From contig RXJP01000075.1 of NCBI GenBank assembly GCA_003963315.1, positions 1 through 64,000 on the forward strand: a DNA stretch of 64,000 nt. Direction: 5' to 3'. The notes beneath the pieces were generated by a model. That model was not told the origin of the DNA. It did no database searches and was given only the letters and a program-made list of their open reading frames with translations. Positions 1 through 10,577 of the stretch are shown one piece after another; the first letter of the stretch is position 1; each line of letters starts with the position of its first letter. Origin of the DNA: Rhodocyclaceae bacterium (GTDB taxonomy: Bacteria > Pseudomonadota > Gammaproteobacteria > Burkholderiales > Rhodocyclaceae). The translations under genes were made by a program, and so were the position numbers.

Positions 1-305
1 TAGATGCAGTTGATGTCCTTGGGGATCATGTTGCGGACGAACTCCAGCATTTCCGCCTTGCCGCGCCGCTCCAGCTCGCTTTCCAGTTCGTAGGCCTTGT
101 CGAAATGGTCCTCGATGGCCCGCTTGCTGCGGCCAGTGACGAAGATCATGTCGGTGATGCCTGCTGCCACCGCCTCTTCCACCGCGTATTGGATCAGGGG
201 CTTGTCCACCACCGGCAGCATTTCCTTGGGGCTGGCCTTGGTGGCGGGCAGGAAACGGGTGCCCATGCCCGCCACGGGGAAAACGGCTTTGGTGACTTTT
301 TTCAT
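1..305 (-). CDS. galU: UTP--glucose-1-phosphate uridylyltransferase, N-terminal part (runs off left edge)
   Basis: Reverse-strand reading from ATG at 305 gives [69 protein letters not shown]..., the classic GalU N-terminus. Not in the ORF track because it is truncated. Confidence 0.95.
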   Translation of the reverse strand, partial: MKKVTKAVFPVAGMGTRFLPATKASPKEMLPVVDKPLIQYAVEEAVAAGITDMIFVTGRSKRAIEDHFDKAYELESELERRGKAEMLEFVRNMIPKDINCI

Positions 306-388
306 GACAACACGAGGGTACGGAAAGTGGTTTTTATGGCTGGCTTAGCCGGCACAGTAACGGTTGGCGACGGCGCCCTGCACCGCCA

Positions 389-1861
389 TCAACGCCCATA
401 GGGGTCGGCCAGGCGCACGATGTCGTCCTCGCCAAGGTAGCTGCCGGACTGTACCTCGATGATCTCGAGAGGCACTTTGCCGGGATTGGAGAGGCTGTGG
501 CTTTGCCCGAGGGGGATATAGGTGGACTGGTTCTCCGACAGCAGCAGCGTTTCTTCCCCGCAGACAATCCGGGCCGTCCCCCTGACCACCACCCAATGCT
601 CGGCGCGGTGATAGTGCATCTGCAAGGACAGGCTGGCGCCCGGCTCGACCACAATGCGCTTCACTTGGAAGCGATCCCCCTCCGCAATGGCATCGAAGTA
701 GCCCCAGGGACGATACACCTTGCGATGGGTAGCCACCTCGCTACGCCCAGCCTGCTTCAGTCGGGCGACGATCCGTTTCACCTCCTGCGCCCGACCGCTT
801 GCCGCCACCAGGACGGCGTCGGCTGTCTCCACCACCACCACACCCTCGAGTCCTACGCAGGCCACTACCCGACCCGACGAAAATACCAGCGAATTGCGCA
901 CATCCTCGAGCAACACATCTCCACTGAAGGTATTGCCGCTGACATCCTTGTCCCGAGCCGCCAACAAGGCATCCCAGGCCCCCAGATCGGACCAGCCCGC
1001 CATCAGGGGCACCACCGCGGCGGGAGATGCGGACGCATCAACCGTCAACGGCTCCATCACCGCATAATCAATGGAGTCCGAAGGGCAGGCGAGAAACGCC
1101 AGGCGATCAACCCGCAGGAAGTCGCCGTCGCGGCTCGCGCCACGATAGGCATCCTTGCAGGCGGCATGGAGGTCGGGGGCATACTTCGACAATTCAGCCA
1201 GCCAACGCCGGGCACGCAGCATGAAAATGCCGCTATTCCAGAGATAGTCACCGCTGGCGACGAAAGCGGCAGCCGTCTCGTGGTCGGGTTTTTCAACAAA
1301 ACGCTCGAGACGGCGGCCCTTTCCGTCGGACAGAGCCCCTCCCAGTTTCAGGTAACCGTAACCCGTCTCCGCGCGATCCGGAACTATGCCGAAGGTGACC
1401 ACCGTGCCATCGGCGGCCACCTCGGTCGCCGTTGCAACCGCCTGGAGAAAGGCCGCCTCATCCCCAATCACATGGTCCGCCGGCATCACCAACAGCAGGG
1501 GGTCATCCCCTTGCTCGATGGCACGGAAGGCGGCCAGGGCCAACGCGGGTGCGGTGTTACGGCCCTCGGGCTCAAGGATCAGGGCCGCCAAAGGACAGTT
1601 CGCCCGGCGAAACTGTTCGGCGGTGATGAAACGGTATTCCTCGTTCGCCACCACGATCGCAGCGGCCACCCGCCCGGGCCCCGCGTACCCGCCCAGGCGT
1701 AGCGCTGTGGCCTGAAGCAGCGAGGCATCCCCAATCAGGGGCAACAACTGTTTGGGATGGTTTTCCCTCGACAGGGGCCAAAGACGTGTTCCCGCCCCAC
1801 CACAGAGAATGACCGGTTGAATCACCTCCAATCCCGGTATCACGCCCAGCGGATCGTTCAC
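389..1861 (-). CDS. manC: Mannose-1-phosphate guanylyltransferase / mannose-6-phosphate isomerase (bifunctional)
   Basis: PVILCGGAGTRLWPLSRENHPKQLLPL, FVEKPD, C-terminal cupin RPWGYFDAIAEGDRFQVKRIVVEPGASLSLQMHYHRAEHWVVVRGTA. GTG start at 1861 overlaps the rfbC stop (GTGA); the track's 1927 start is a longer reading. Confidence 0.93.
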   Translation of the reverse strand: MNDPLGVIPGLEVIQPVILCGGAGTRLWPLSRENHPKQLLPLIGDASLLQATALRLGGYAGPGRVAAAIVVANEEYRFITAEQFRRANCPLAALILEPEGRNTAPALALAAFRAIEQGDDPLLLVMPADHVIGDEAAFLQAVATATEVAADGTVVTFGIVPDRAETGYGYLKLGGALSDGKGRRLERFVEKPDHETAAAFVASGDYLWNSGIFMLRARRWLAELSKYAPDLHAACKDAYRGASRDGDFLRVDRLAFLACPSDSIDYAVMEPLTVDASASPAAVVPLMAGWSDLGAWDALLAARDKDVSGNTFSGDVLLEDVRNSLVFSSGRVVACVGLEGVVVVETADAVLVAASGRAQEVKRIVARLKQAGRSEVATHRKVYRPWGYFDAIAEGDRFQVKRIVVEPGASLSLQMHYHRAEHWVVVRGTARIVCGEETLLLSENQSTYIPLGQSHSLSNPGKVPLEIIEVQSGSYLGEDDIVRLADPYGR

Positions 1862-2403
1862 GGAAACACCTCGGCATTGGCCAAACTTTCTCCTTGCGCA
1901 TCCTTGGCTGAAAGCAGCGGCGAGCATTCCACGGGCCAGCGGATGTTCAAGGTATCGTCATCCCACCGGACGCAACGCTCATGCTCCGGCGCCCAGTAAT
2001 CGGTGGTCTTGTAGAGGAACTCGGCACTCTCCGAGAGCACTAGGAAACCATGGGCGAAACCGGCCGGGATCCAAAGTTGACGCTTGTTCTCCGCGGAAAG
2101 GTGGATGCCCTCCCAACGACCGAAGGTGGGGGAGGACCGACGCAAATCCACCGCCACGTCGAACACCTCCCCATGGGTGACGCGCACCAGCTTGCCCTGG
2201 GGTTGGCGAATCTGATAGTGAAGCCCGCGCAGCACCCCTTGCGCCGACCGCGAGTGGTTATCCTGCACGAAGCTGACCGACAGGCCGGTCCCTTCAGAGA
2301 AGTGGCGGGCGTTGAAGCTCTCGAAAAAGAAGCCCCGGTTGTCGCCGAAGACCCTGGGTTCCAAAATCAGCGCGCCGGCCAGCGATGTCTCAACGACCTT
2401 CAT
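1858..2403 (-). CDS. rfbC: dTDP-4-dehydrorhamnose 3,5-epimerase
   Basis: LILEPRVFGDNRGFFFESFNARHF, SRSAQGVLRGLHYQ, PAGFAHGFLVLSE; inside the rfb gene set. Confidence 0.96.
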   Translation of the reverse strand: MKVVETSLAGALILEPRVFGDNRGFFFESFNARHFSEGTGLSVSFVQDNHSRSAQGVLRGLHYQIRQPQGKLVRVTHGEVFDVAVDLRRSSPTFGRWEGIHLSAENKRQLWIPAGFAHGFLVLSESAEFLYKTTDYWAPEHERCVRWDDDTLNIRWPVECSPLLSAKDAQGESLANAEVFP

Positions 2404-2406
2404 GGC

Positions 2407-3291
2407 TCAGAAAACCCTTTCCTTGAGCAGACCAAGCAGATACTGGCCATAAGCGTTCTTGGCCAGCGGGCGGGCCAGGCGCTCCAGATCGGTGTCACCG
2501 ATCCAGCCATTGCGCCAGGCGATCTCCTCAGGCGCAGCGACCTTGAGGCCCTGCCGCTTTTCCAGGGTGGCGATGAATAGCGAAGCCTCGATCATGGATT
2601 CGTGCGTCCCCGTATCCAGCCAGGCATGGCCACGCCCCATGACCACCACCTCCAACGCCTCCCGCTCCAGGTAGATGCGATTGACATCGGTGATCTCCAG
2701 TTCCCCCCGTGCCGACGGCTTCAGCCCGGCGGCGATGTCGATCACCTGGTTATCGTAGAAATACAGGCCGGTGACGGCATAGCGCGACTTGGGCTGGGCC
2801 GGTTTCTCCTCCAGGCTGATCGCGCGTCCTTGACGGTCGAACTCGACCACGCCATAGCGTTCCGGATCGTGCACCGGATAGGCAAACACGGTTGCCCCAC
2901 CGGCCTTGGTGGCCGCCGAGCGCAGCAAGGGAGCCAGGTCGTGACCATAGAAAATGTTGTCACCCAACACGAGCACGGAATCGTCCCGGCCGATGAAGTC
3001 CCGGCCGAGGATGAAGGCTTGGGCAAGGCCGTCCGGGGAGGGCTGAACCGCGTAGCTGAGACTGAGGCCCCAGTTGCTGCCATCACCCAGCAACTGTTCG
3101 AAGCGGGGGGTGTCGAGGGGGGTGGAAATGATCAGGATGTCCTGTACTCCCGCCAGCATCAAGGTACTGAGGGGATAGTAGATCATCGGCTTGTCATATA
3201 CCGGCAGCAGTTGCTTGGAGACGGCCAGGGTAACCGGATAGAGTCGGGTCCCGGATCCCCCCGCGAGAATGATGCCCTTGCGCTTATTCAT
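2407..3291 (-). CDS. rfbA: Glucose-1-phosphate thymidylyltransferase
   Basis: [44 protein letters not shown]. Confidence 0.97.
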   Translation of the reverse strand: MNKRKGIILAGGSGTRLYPVTLAVSKQLLPVYDKPMIYYPLSTLMLAGVQDILIISTPLDTPRFEQLLGDGSNWGLSLSYAVQPSPDGLAQAFILGRDFIGRDDSVLVLGDNIFYGHDLAPLLRSAATKAGGATVFAYPVHDPERYGVVEFDRQGRAISLEEKPAQPKSRYAVTGLYFYDNQVIDIAAGLKPSARGELEITDVNRIYLEREALEVVVMGRGHAWLDTGTHESMIEASLFIATLEKRQGLKVAAPEEIAWRNGWIGDTDLERLARPLAKNAYGQYLLGLLKERVF

Positions 3292-4223
3292 GGTTTATTA
3301 CTCAGAACTTCGGAAATCATGCGCCGCACGCCATGCCGCCAATCCGGCAGCTCAACGCCAAAGGTGGCGCGCAACCTTTGGGTTTGTAGGCGCGAATTCA
3401 AGGGACGGCGGGCCGGCAGCGGATAGTCCGCGGAGGGAATGGCTTCCACTTGATGCGGCAACACCTTGAGGGCGTGGCCCATTTCCTCGGCGCACTCAAG
3501 CACGTAACGGGCATACCCATGCCACGAGGTTTCGCCACTGGCGGCGAGGTGATAGGTACCGCTCAAGGACGGCTCCGCAAGCGCAGCACGCAAGGCATGG
3601 GCGGTGATATCCGCCACGAGATCGGCGCTGGTGGGAGCACCAATCTGATCCGCCACCACGGATAGGCGGTCGCGTTCCGTCGCCAAACGCAACATGGTCT
3701 TTGCAAAATTCCCGCCCTGGGTGGCGAAAACCCAACTGGTACGGAAGATCAAATGGCGGCCGCCCACCGCGCGGATCATTTCCTCGCCGGCGAGCTTGCT
3801 ACGGCCATAGACCGACAGGGGCGACGGCACATGGTCTTCATGCCAAGGATGGCTGCCGCTGCCATCGAAAACGTAATCGGTGGAATAGTGCACCAGCAGA
3901 CTGCCCAACAAGGCCGCCTCGCGCGCGAGGACGCCGGGGGCCACCGCGTTGACCGCCATGGCGGTGGACACCTCGGACTCGGCCTTATCCACGGCCGTAT
4001 AGGCCGCCGCGTTGACGATGACATCAGGCGCCAGCTTCCTGACCGTCCTGGACAGATCTACCGGCTCCGCCAAATCCCCGCAACAACCACCTTCGCCGGA
4101 CCGGTTCAGGGCCACGACATCGCCCAACGGGGCCAGCGCCCGCTGCAACGCCCATCCCACCTGGCCGTCGCACCCCAGGAGCAGGATTTTCGGCCAGACG
4201 AAACCGCGCACATCACGTGCCAT
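3288..4223 (-). CDS. rfbD: dTDP-4-dehydrorhamnose reductase
   Basis: [52 protein letters not shown]; start chosen at ATG 4223 overlapping rfbB (ORF open to 4289). Confidence 0.95.
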   Translation of the reverse strand: MARDVRGFVWPKILLLGCDGQVGWALQRALAPLGDVVALNRSGEGGCCGDLAEPVDLSRTVRKLAPDVIVNAAAYTAVDKAESEVSTAMAVNAVAPGVLAREAALLGSLLVHYSTDYVFDGSGSHPWHEDHVPSPLSVYGRSKLAGEEMIRAVGGRHLIFRTSWVFATQGGNFAKTMLRLATERDRLSVVADQIGAPTSADLVADITAHALRAALAEPSLSGTYHLAASGETSWHGYARYVLECAEEMGHALKVLPHQVEAIPSADYPLPARRPLNSRLQTQRLRATFGVELPDWRHGVRRMISEVLSNKP

Positions 4224-5271
4224 AGTGCCGTTCCATCCATTGCCGATAACCACCATCGGTGACGTTACCAACCCATTTCTGGTTCTCAAGGTACCAAACC
4301 ACCGTCTTGCGGATGCCCGATTCGAAAGTCTCCGCGGGCGCCCACCCCAACTCGTTCATCAACTTGCTGGCATCAATCGCGTAGCGACGATCGTGGCCCG
4401 GCCGATCCCGGACGTAGGTAATCTGCTCCCCATAGGAGCGCCCGTCGGCACGGGGGGCCAGCTCGTCAAGGATGCCGCAGAGCGCCTTCACCACCTCAAG
4501 GTTGGTTTTTTCGTTGCAACCGCCGACGTTGTAACTCTCCCCCGGGCACCCCGCCGCCAACACCCGACGGAGGGCACTGCAATGGTCTTCCACGTACAAC
4601 CAATCCCGTACCTGCCGGCCGTCGCCATAGATCGGCAGGGCTTTGCCGGCCAGGGCATTGTGGATGACCAGCGGGATCAACTTTTCAGGAAAATGGAATG
4701 GACCGTAGTTGTTCGAACAATGGGTGGTCAATACGGGAAGCCCATAGGTATGGTGATAGGCCCTTACCAGATGGTCGGAGGATGCCTTGGATGCCGAATA
4801 GGGGCTGTTGGGCATCACGCGGCTGGATTCGGTAAAAGGAGGGTCCTCGGGTTCAAGGGAACCGAACACTTCGTCGGTGGACACATGAAGGAAGCGGAAC
4901 GCCCCCATTTCCCCGTCGCCCAGGCCTTTCCAGTAGGCGCGCACGGCTTCGAGCAGACGGAAAGTCCCGACCACGTTGGTTTGAATGAAATCGGCGGGGC
5001 CGAGGATGGAACGATCGACATGGGACTCGGCAGCGAAATTGACTACGGCACGAGGCCGATAGCGCTCCAGCAAATCCGACACCAAGTTCGTATCGCCAAT
5101 GTCACCACGGACGAAAACGTGGCGATCCATGCCCATCACGGCGGCCAGGTTCTCCATGTTCCCGGCATAGGTCAGATTGTCGAGGTTCAGCAGGCGCTCA
5201 TCGTTCCGAGCCAGCCAGGTCAGTACAAAATTGGCGCCGATGAAACCCGCGCCGCCCGTCACTAAGATCAT
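4213..5271 (-). CDS. rfbB: dTDP-glucose 4,6-dehydratase
   Basis: [83 protein letters not shown]. Confidence 0.97.
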   Translation of the reverse strand: MILVTGGAGFIGANFVLTWLARNDERLLNLDNLTYAGNMENLAAVMGMDRHVFVRGDIGDTNLVSDLLERYRPRAVVNFAAESHVDRSILGPADFIQTNVVGTFRLLEAVRAYWKGLGDGEMGAFRFLHVSTDEVFGSLEPEDPPFTESSRVMPNSPYSASKASSDHLVRAYHHTYGLPVLTTHCSNNYGPFHFPEKLIPLVIHNALAGKALPIYGDGRQVRDWLYVEDHCSALRRVLAAGCPGESYNVGGCNEKTNLEVVKALCGILDELAPRADGRSYGEQITYVRDRPGHDRRYAIDASKLMNELGWAPAETFESGIRKTVVWYLENQKWVGNVTDGGYRQWMERHYGT

Positions 5272-5394
5272 CGCTGCTTACCTCCGGCATCCATAACACC
5301 ACCGTCCCCTGAATTGACGTGCCAGCAAAAGATGCCACCTTACGCAAGGTTTGTTACAAACATTGGGCAGGAGGGACTGCCTGCCGGCCATGGC

Positions 5395-6078
5395 TCAGCT
5401 TCGCCCCAATCCGCTCAAACGCTGCCGGCTCGATTCGGGAATGGCCTCCAGCAATTGATTGACGAACAACGCGTGGGCCCGATAGGCCCGGGCCGGGTCC
5501 GGATCAATGGAAGAGACCCGAAACAGCAGTCCGTCCGGGATCTGGCCGGTCAGGCCATAACGCAGTTCCACCAGGCGCTTGTAAAACTTGCTTTCGATGG
5601 CCTTGTCGCCCACCGTGAACCAGTAGGTGACCGGTTCCTGGCGCGGCCCCATGGAAGTAAACAGGCGGCGTACCGGAATCTCGCCGAACTCCGTGGGCAG
5701 CATGCCGGGCTCGTTACTGTGGAGGGTAAAGCCCTGGGCCGGGTAGCAGACCTCCGGCTTATGCGCCTGCAACTCGTCGCGCTGGTCGCTGCCATAGGCG
5801 ATGGACACCATGACCCGATAGCCGTCGTCGTTGACGTAGGTCCGCGTCAGGATCTGACTATAGAGTTTGTCGAGCAGCTCCTTGGTCTGGGGATTGACCA
5901 CCTGGGCGAACTGCTGCGGCTCCTCCCGCCAGTTGCCGAGCCGATGAGGCACCATGGTTTCCAGCGAAATGGCCGGCCCCTTGTCCGCAGCTTTGGTATC
6001 GGGCCGCACCACGACGGCACCCAGACTGGTGGCGAACATTAATGCGGCCAATACGACCGCGGTTCTCGATGAAATCAT
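5395..6078 (-). CDS. epsI: EpsI-family protein associated with exosortase systems
   Basis: MISSRTAVVLAALMFATSLGAVVVRP signal/TM, HRLGNWREE, SQILTRTYVNDDGYRVMVSIAYGSDQRDELQAHKPEVCYPAQGF, YWFTVGDKAIESKFYKRLVELRYGLTGQIPDGLLFRVSS. ATG at 6078; the longer track ORF (to 6537) enters the neighbouring gene. Confidence 0.88.
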   Translation of the reverse strand: MISSRTAVVLAALMFATSLGAVVVRPDTKAADKGPAISLETMVPHRLGNWREEPQQFAQVVNPQTKELLDKLYSQILTRTYVNDDGYRVMVSIAYGSDQRDELQAHKPEVCYPAQGFTLHSNEPGMLPTEFGEIPVRRLFTSMGPRQEPVTYWFTVGDKAIESKFYKRLVELRYGLTGQIPDGLLFRVSSIDPDPARAYRAHALFVNQLLEAIPESSRQRLSGLGRS

Positions 6079-6143
6079 GATTGACGCTCCTGGCACGACG
6101 GGACCGGGTCCCGAGAAATATTTACAGTAGCCCGCACTCGCGG

Positions 6144-7349
6144 CTACCCATCCCGCTGGGTTCTTTCCCACGCCCGTTGCCGGTCGGAAAAGAACTTGAT
6201 ATAGAGGGGAATCTTCGACGCCGCGTAGGCTGGCACCGTCATCAAATCGGCGAAGGAGACGATGTCGCGGCCGAATCGGTACCAACCCAGGAAGACCGAC
6301 ACAATCAGCATTCCCACCACGATGCCCGCCGCCGCCAGCGGCATCCAGCCGCCCCCCGCCATCCCCGTCAAGGCCACCAACGCAACCAGACCGAAAACCG
6401 CCAGGCTCAGAAAGGCCAAGGGCGGCACGAACAAATCGATCACCATGGCCAGCAGGGGAAGATTGCCCTCCTTGACCGCCCGGAACGCGGCAAGGGGAAG
6501 CGCACCGCCGATCAAGGAAAGAGAACCATGTTCCCAACGCCGTCGCTGACCTTCGCGGCCGGCGGCGTTGGCGGGGAACCGGCTGGACACCCAGGCATCG
6601 GGACAGAACTGGGGGGCCGCTCCTGCGGCGGCCAGGTCGAGGCCTAGCTTGAAGTCCTCCACCAGAAAACCATTGGCCACGGGCACGTCATTGATCTTCT
6701 GCCAGGGATAGGCGATACCCGAACCCATGACCTGGCAGGGCAAGCCCCAGCGGAGGAAGCCCAACGGCCGTACCCGGTTTTTAACGGCCCAGGCGAAGGC
6801 GGCGATTCTCATGCCTGGCCCGCCGCCCGCCGCCTCCATCAGATAAAGCGCCTGCACGGGTCGTCCGGTTGAGGCACATTGGCAGGCAATCCGGTCTATG
6901 CACCCGTCAGCCACCCAGCAGTCGGCATCCACCACAATCACCACCTCCGGTGGCGACGCGCGCAAATGGGCGATGCCGAATTCAAGGGCATAGATTTTCC
7001 CCCGTTGCCGCGTATCGAACCTTTCGATCACCTCGGCCCCGGCCTGCCGCGCCTGCTGGGCGGTATCGTCGCCGCAGTTGTCGGCGATGACCAGCAAGCG
7101 GTCACCCTCACCCAACTGCCCCTTCACGCTGTAGAGCGTATCTACAATCCCGGCCCCTTCATCATGGGCTGGCACCAGCACGACGATTGATGGCCGCCGC
7201 GTCGCCGGGGCCTGCGGGGCCTTGCGCCGCCAGAGGCAAGCGCTAGCGACTTGAATAAACAGCACGACCACCGGAAACGCCGTGACCGCCACACACGTCC
7301 ACGCCAGGAAGCCGACCAGGACCGCCACCTCGATGCCGCCGGCGTTCAC
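6144..7349 (-). CDS. Glycosyltransferase family 2
   Basis: [69 protein letters not shown]-terminal TM helices. GTG at 7349 overlaps the upstream stop. Confidence 0.9.
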   Translation of the reverse strand: MNAGGIEVAVLVGFLAWTCVAVTAFPVVVLFIQVASACLWRRKAPQAPATRRPSIVVLVPAHDEGAGIVDTLYSVKGQLGEGDRLLVIADNCGDDTAQQARQAGAEVIERFDTRQRGKIYALEFGIAHLRASPPEVVIVVDADCWVADGCIDRIACQCASTGRPVQALYLMEAAGGGPGMRIAAFAWAVKNRVRPLGFLRWGLPCQVMGSGIAYPWQKINDVPVANGFLVEDFKLGLDLAAAGAAPQFCPDAWVSSRFPANAAGREGQRRRWEHGSLSLIGGALPLAAFRAVKEGNLPLLAMVIDLFVPPLAFLSLAVFGLVALVALTGMAGGGWMPLAAAGIVVGMLIVSVFLGWYRFGRDIVSFADLMTVPAYAASKIPLYIKFFSDRQRAWERTQRDG

Positions 7350-8305
7350 AGGCCGGTCCCCTGTTGCTTGAAATAATCCACGGTACGTTGCAGCCCAGTT
7401 TCCAGCGATGTCGTCGGCTGCCATGCCAACGCTGTTTGCGCCAGGGAGATGTCCGGCTTTCGGCGCAAAGGGTCGTCCTCCGGCAGCGGCCGGAAGATCA
7501 ACCGACTCGACGCCCCGACAAGTTCGATCACCTTGCGGGCAAGCTCCGCCACGGTGATTTCCCCGGGATTGCCCATGTTCACCGGTCCGGTGAAATCGTC
7601 CGCGGAATGCATCGCCCGGATCAAACCATCGACGAGATCGTCCACATAGCAGAAACTGCGGGTCTGGCTACCGTCGCCGTAAATCGTGATGTCCTCGCCG
7701 CGCAGGGCCTGGACGATGAAGTTACTCACCACACGGCCATCGTTGGGCAGCATGCGGGGGCCGTAGGTATTGAAGATCCTGACCACCTTGATGCGCAATC
7801 CGTGCTGCCGCCAATAATCGAAGAACAACGTTTCCGCACAACGCTTGCCTTCGTCGTAGCAGGCGCGGATACCCACCGGATTGACCCGACCCCAATAACC
7901 TTCGGTCTGGGGATGAATCTCGGGGTCGCCGTAAACCTCGCTGGTGGAGGCCTGCAGAATTTTTGCCTTGAGACGCTTGGCCAGGCCCAGCATGTTGATG
8001 GCACCGTGGACGCTGGTCTTGGTGGTTTGCACGGGATCATGCTGATAGTGGATGGGGCTCGCCGGGCAAGCGAGGTTGTAAATCTGGTCCACCTCCACGT
8101 AGAGGGGAAAGGTCACATCGTGGCGGACCAATTCGAAGTTGGGGCGATCCAGCAGATGGGCCACATTGCGTCTACGCCCGGTGAAAAAGTTGTCCACGCA
8201 CAACACCTCGTGGCCGGCCTCCACCAGACGCTCACACAAGTGGGAACCGAGGAAGCCGGCCCCGCCGGTAACCAAAATGCGTTTGCTGTCCGTGATCGTT
8301 TCCAT
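7346..8305 (-). CDS. UDP-glucuronate decarboxylase (UDP-xylose synthase)
   Basis: [103 protein letters not shown]. Confidence 0.94.
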   Translation of the reverse strand: METITDSKRILVTGGAGFLGSHLCERLVEAGHEVLCVDNFFTGRRRNVAHLLDRPNFELVRHDVTFPLYVEVDQIYNLACPASPIHYQHDPVQTTKTSVHGAINMLGLAKRLKAKILQASTSEVYGDPEIHPQTEGYWGRVNPVGIRACYDEGKRCAETLFFDYWRQHGLRIKVVRIFNTYGPRMLPNDGRVVSNFIVQALRGEDITIYGDGSQTRSFCYVDDLVDGLIRAMHSADDFTGPVNMGNPGEITVAELARKVIELVGASSRLIFRPLPEDDPLRRKPDISLAQTALAWQPTTSLETGLQRTVDYFKQQGTGL

Positions 8306-8312
8306 CAAGGCC

Positions 8313-9407
8313 TCAGGCTGTGTGCTCCAACACAAAGTCGGCACAGGCGTAGCCGAGGATGCGTCGCACCGGGTACGAGGGGTTTGTCACCGCCAGGCGG
8401 CCGCATTCCGCCAGCGCTCCATGCAACAGCAGGAGCAAACCGACAAAGGCGCTATCGGCGAAACTCACCCCGCCGAGGTCGAGGCGCACCGGCCTGCCGT
8501 CAAGCGCGGCGGCGGCAAAACACTGCCGCAGGGGTAGCAGGTTGGCGGCGGACCAGGCGCCCAGCGGCCGGATCACCATCCGCCCATGCTCTTCCACGCA
8601 CCCGACCGAAGCCTCGGCCAATGCCACCGCCGATGGCCGGTGACGGCGCAAATACCAGGCCGCAGGCAGCACCCGGCGCCATAGCAATCCGATCAGCCTG
8701 CCTCCGTCAATCCAGTAGCGGCGCCACAGCGAGGGCTCCTCGCGGATGCGCCACAGCCATTCCAGCCCGCAACACTGCATCCAACGGGGCGCACGGCGCA
8801 CGGTGCCGGCGGCAAAGTTGACCACCGCGCCCAGGTGGCTGACCAGCGGTGCGCGAATGCGGTCGCGATTGCGCTCTATCCAGGCCTGGCCCTTTTTGGC
8901 CCCCAGGGCGACGACGACGAAATCGGCCCCGCTGGCGTTGATCCGATCGATGATCCCGTCGCTGCTCATGTCTTCGATCGAACCGAATCCGGGAAAATCG
9001 TGGCCGACACAGACAAGGCCTGCCGCCGCCTGGTTGAGCCGTCGGGAAGCCTGCTCGGCAGCGCCCGGCGGGCCGCCGAAGAAATACACGCTCAGGCGCC
9101 CTGGCCCCTGCCGCAAAGCTTCGAACACGTTTGAGCCGGTGACCCGCTCCTTCAAGGGAACGCCCATCAAGCGGGCGATCCAAACCAGGGGCATACCGTC
9201 GGCGGTGCTCAAATCGCTATTGATGACGGAACGGCGGAAGGCTGCATCCTCCAGGCTACCCACCAGGAAGCTCAGGTTCGGCGTGGACAGGAAGCAGCGC
9301 GTGCGGGACGCCGCGGCCTGTCGCAGGCGTGCCACCACTTCTTCCTGGGTTACCGCGTCCACGGTCAGTCCGCAGAGGCAATGCACGTCCCGGGTGAAAT
9401 CCGTCAT
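8313..9407 (-). CDS. WecB/TagA/CpsF-family glycosyltransferase with C-terminal STAS-like domain
   Basis: [83 protein letters not shown]-terminal [26 protein letters not shown] resembles STAS. Confidence 0.9.
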   Translation of the reverse strand: MTDFTRDVHCLCGLTVDAVTQEEVVARLRQAAASRTRCFLSTPNLSFLVGSLEDAAFRRSVINSDLSTADGMPLVWIARLMGVPLKERVTGSNVFEALRQGPGRLSVYFFGGPPGAAEQASRRLNQAAAGLVCVGHDFPGFGSIEDMSSDGIIDRINASGADFVVVALGAKKGQAWIERNRDRIRAPLVSHLGAVVNFAAGTVRRAPRWMQCCGLEWLWRIREEPSLWRRYWIDGGRLIGLLWRRVLPAAWYLRRHRPSAVALAEASVGCVEEHGRMVIRPLGAWSAANLLPLRQCFAAAALDGRPVRLDLGGVSFADSAFVGLLLLLHGALAECGRLAVTNPSYPVRRILGYACADFVLEHTA

Positions 9408-9413
9408 GGTCGT

Positions 9414-10577
9414 TCAATCCCGCCCGGTCTTGACCCAGTGCCGCTGTCGTCGGGTCAGAAAGCGGCCGTAGAGCGGGACCTTGCGGGCCAGATAGAGCGG
9501 AACGGACAGCAGGTCCATCACGGAGACCACCTGCCGTCCCCAACCCAGCCATGCCAACCCCACGGCGGCACCTATCATCCCCAAGGGCAGGAAGGCCCAA
9601 CCCAGCAGCCCGCCGCCGGGCAGCAGACAGGCTGCGGCAGCGACAGCCAAGGCGGCCATCGACAATAACGCCAGGGGCGGCACCGCCAGATCGAGGGCCA
9701 TCGCCACCACCCGTGCATCGCCACGGCGCAAACCCCGCCCGAGGAGACGTGGAAACTCCCCCAGGATCATCTGCAGGTGGCCGTGCTCCCATCGTGTGCG
9801 CTGGCTCTCGCCGGCGGCCCGATCCAAGGGGAAACGACTGGTCACCAGGGCGTCAGGGCAGAAGAGCGGGGGATGCCCCGCCAAGGCCAGGTCGATGCCC
9901 AACTTCATGTCTTCCACGATATTGCTGCTGGCCAAGGCCATGTGATCCGCCAGTGCCCAAGGAAAAGCCATGCCGGTGCCCATCAGTTGGCAAGGCAGCC
10001 CCAGGCGGGCATAACCCAGGGGCCGCGCCCAGTTGCGTACCCGCCAGGCGAATTCGGCCAGGCGCATGGCCAGCCCCGCACCCCGAGGCGACTGCATCAG
10101 GTAGAGCGCCTGCACAGGTCGGCCCGACGCAGCCGCCTCCCGCGCGATCCGGTCAACGGCACCGGCGTCCACCTGGCAATCGGCATCCACGATCACCACC
10201 ACATCGGGGGGGGCCAGACGCAACCGGCGCATACCGAAATCCAGGGCGTAGCCCTTGCCGCGCAGGAGCGGATCCTGACGCACCAGAACCTCTGCGCCAA
10301 AGCCGGCGGCCAAGGCCGCCGTGCCGTCACTACAGTTGTCGGCCACCACCAGCAGGCGATCCTCCCCGGTCAATTGCGGCCCCAGGGCACCAAGGCAATC
10401 CCCGATCACCGCTTCTTCGTTGTGCGCCGGGATAAGGATGGCCACCCTGGGCCGGGACCCGACAACCACGTCATGTCGTCCGGCGCCCCAGGCCGACAGC
10501 ACCTGCAACAGGAAGACCCCGCTCGGCAGCGCCAGCAGGGTGGCGGCGATCCCCAGAAATATCTCAGGAAAGGACAT
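9414..10577 (-). CDS. Glycosyltransferase family 2 (paralogue of 6144..7349)
   Basis: VAILIPAHNEEAVIGDCLGALGPQLTGEDRLLVVADNCSDGTAAL, VVVIVDADCQV, RTRWEHGHLQ. Confidence 0.9.
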   Translation of the reverse strand: MSFPEIFLGIAATLLALPSGVFLLQVLSAWGAGRHDVVVGSRPRVAILIPAHNEEAVIGDCLGALGPQLTGEDRLLVVADNCSDGTAALAAGFGAEVLVRQDPLLRGKGYALDFGMRRLRLAPPDVVVIVDADCQVDAGAVDRIAREAAASGRPVQALYLMQSPRGAGLAMRLAEFAWRVRNWARPLGYARLGLPCQLMGTGMAFPWALADHMALASSNIVEDMKLGIDLALAGHPPLFCPDALVTSRFPLDRAAGESQRTRWEHGHLQMILGEFPRLLGRGLRRGDARVVAMALDLAVPPLALLSMAALAVAAAACLLPGGGLLGWAFLPLGMIGAAVGLAWLGWGRQVVSVMDLLSVPLYLARKVPLYGRFLTRRQRHWVKTGRD

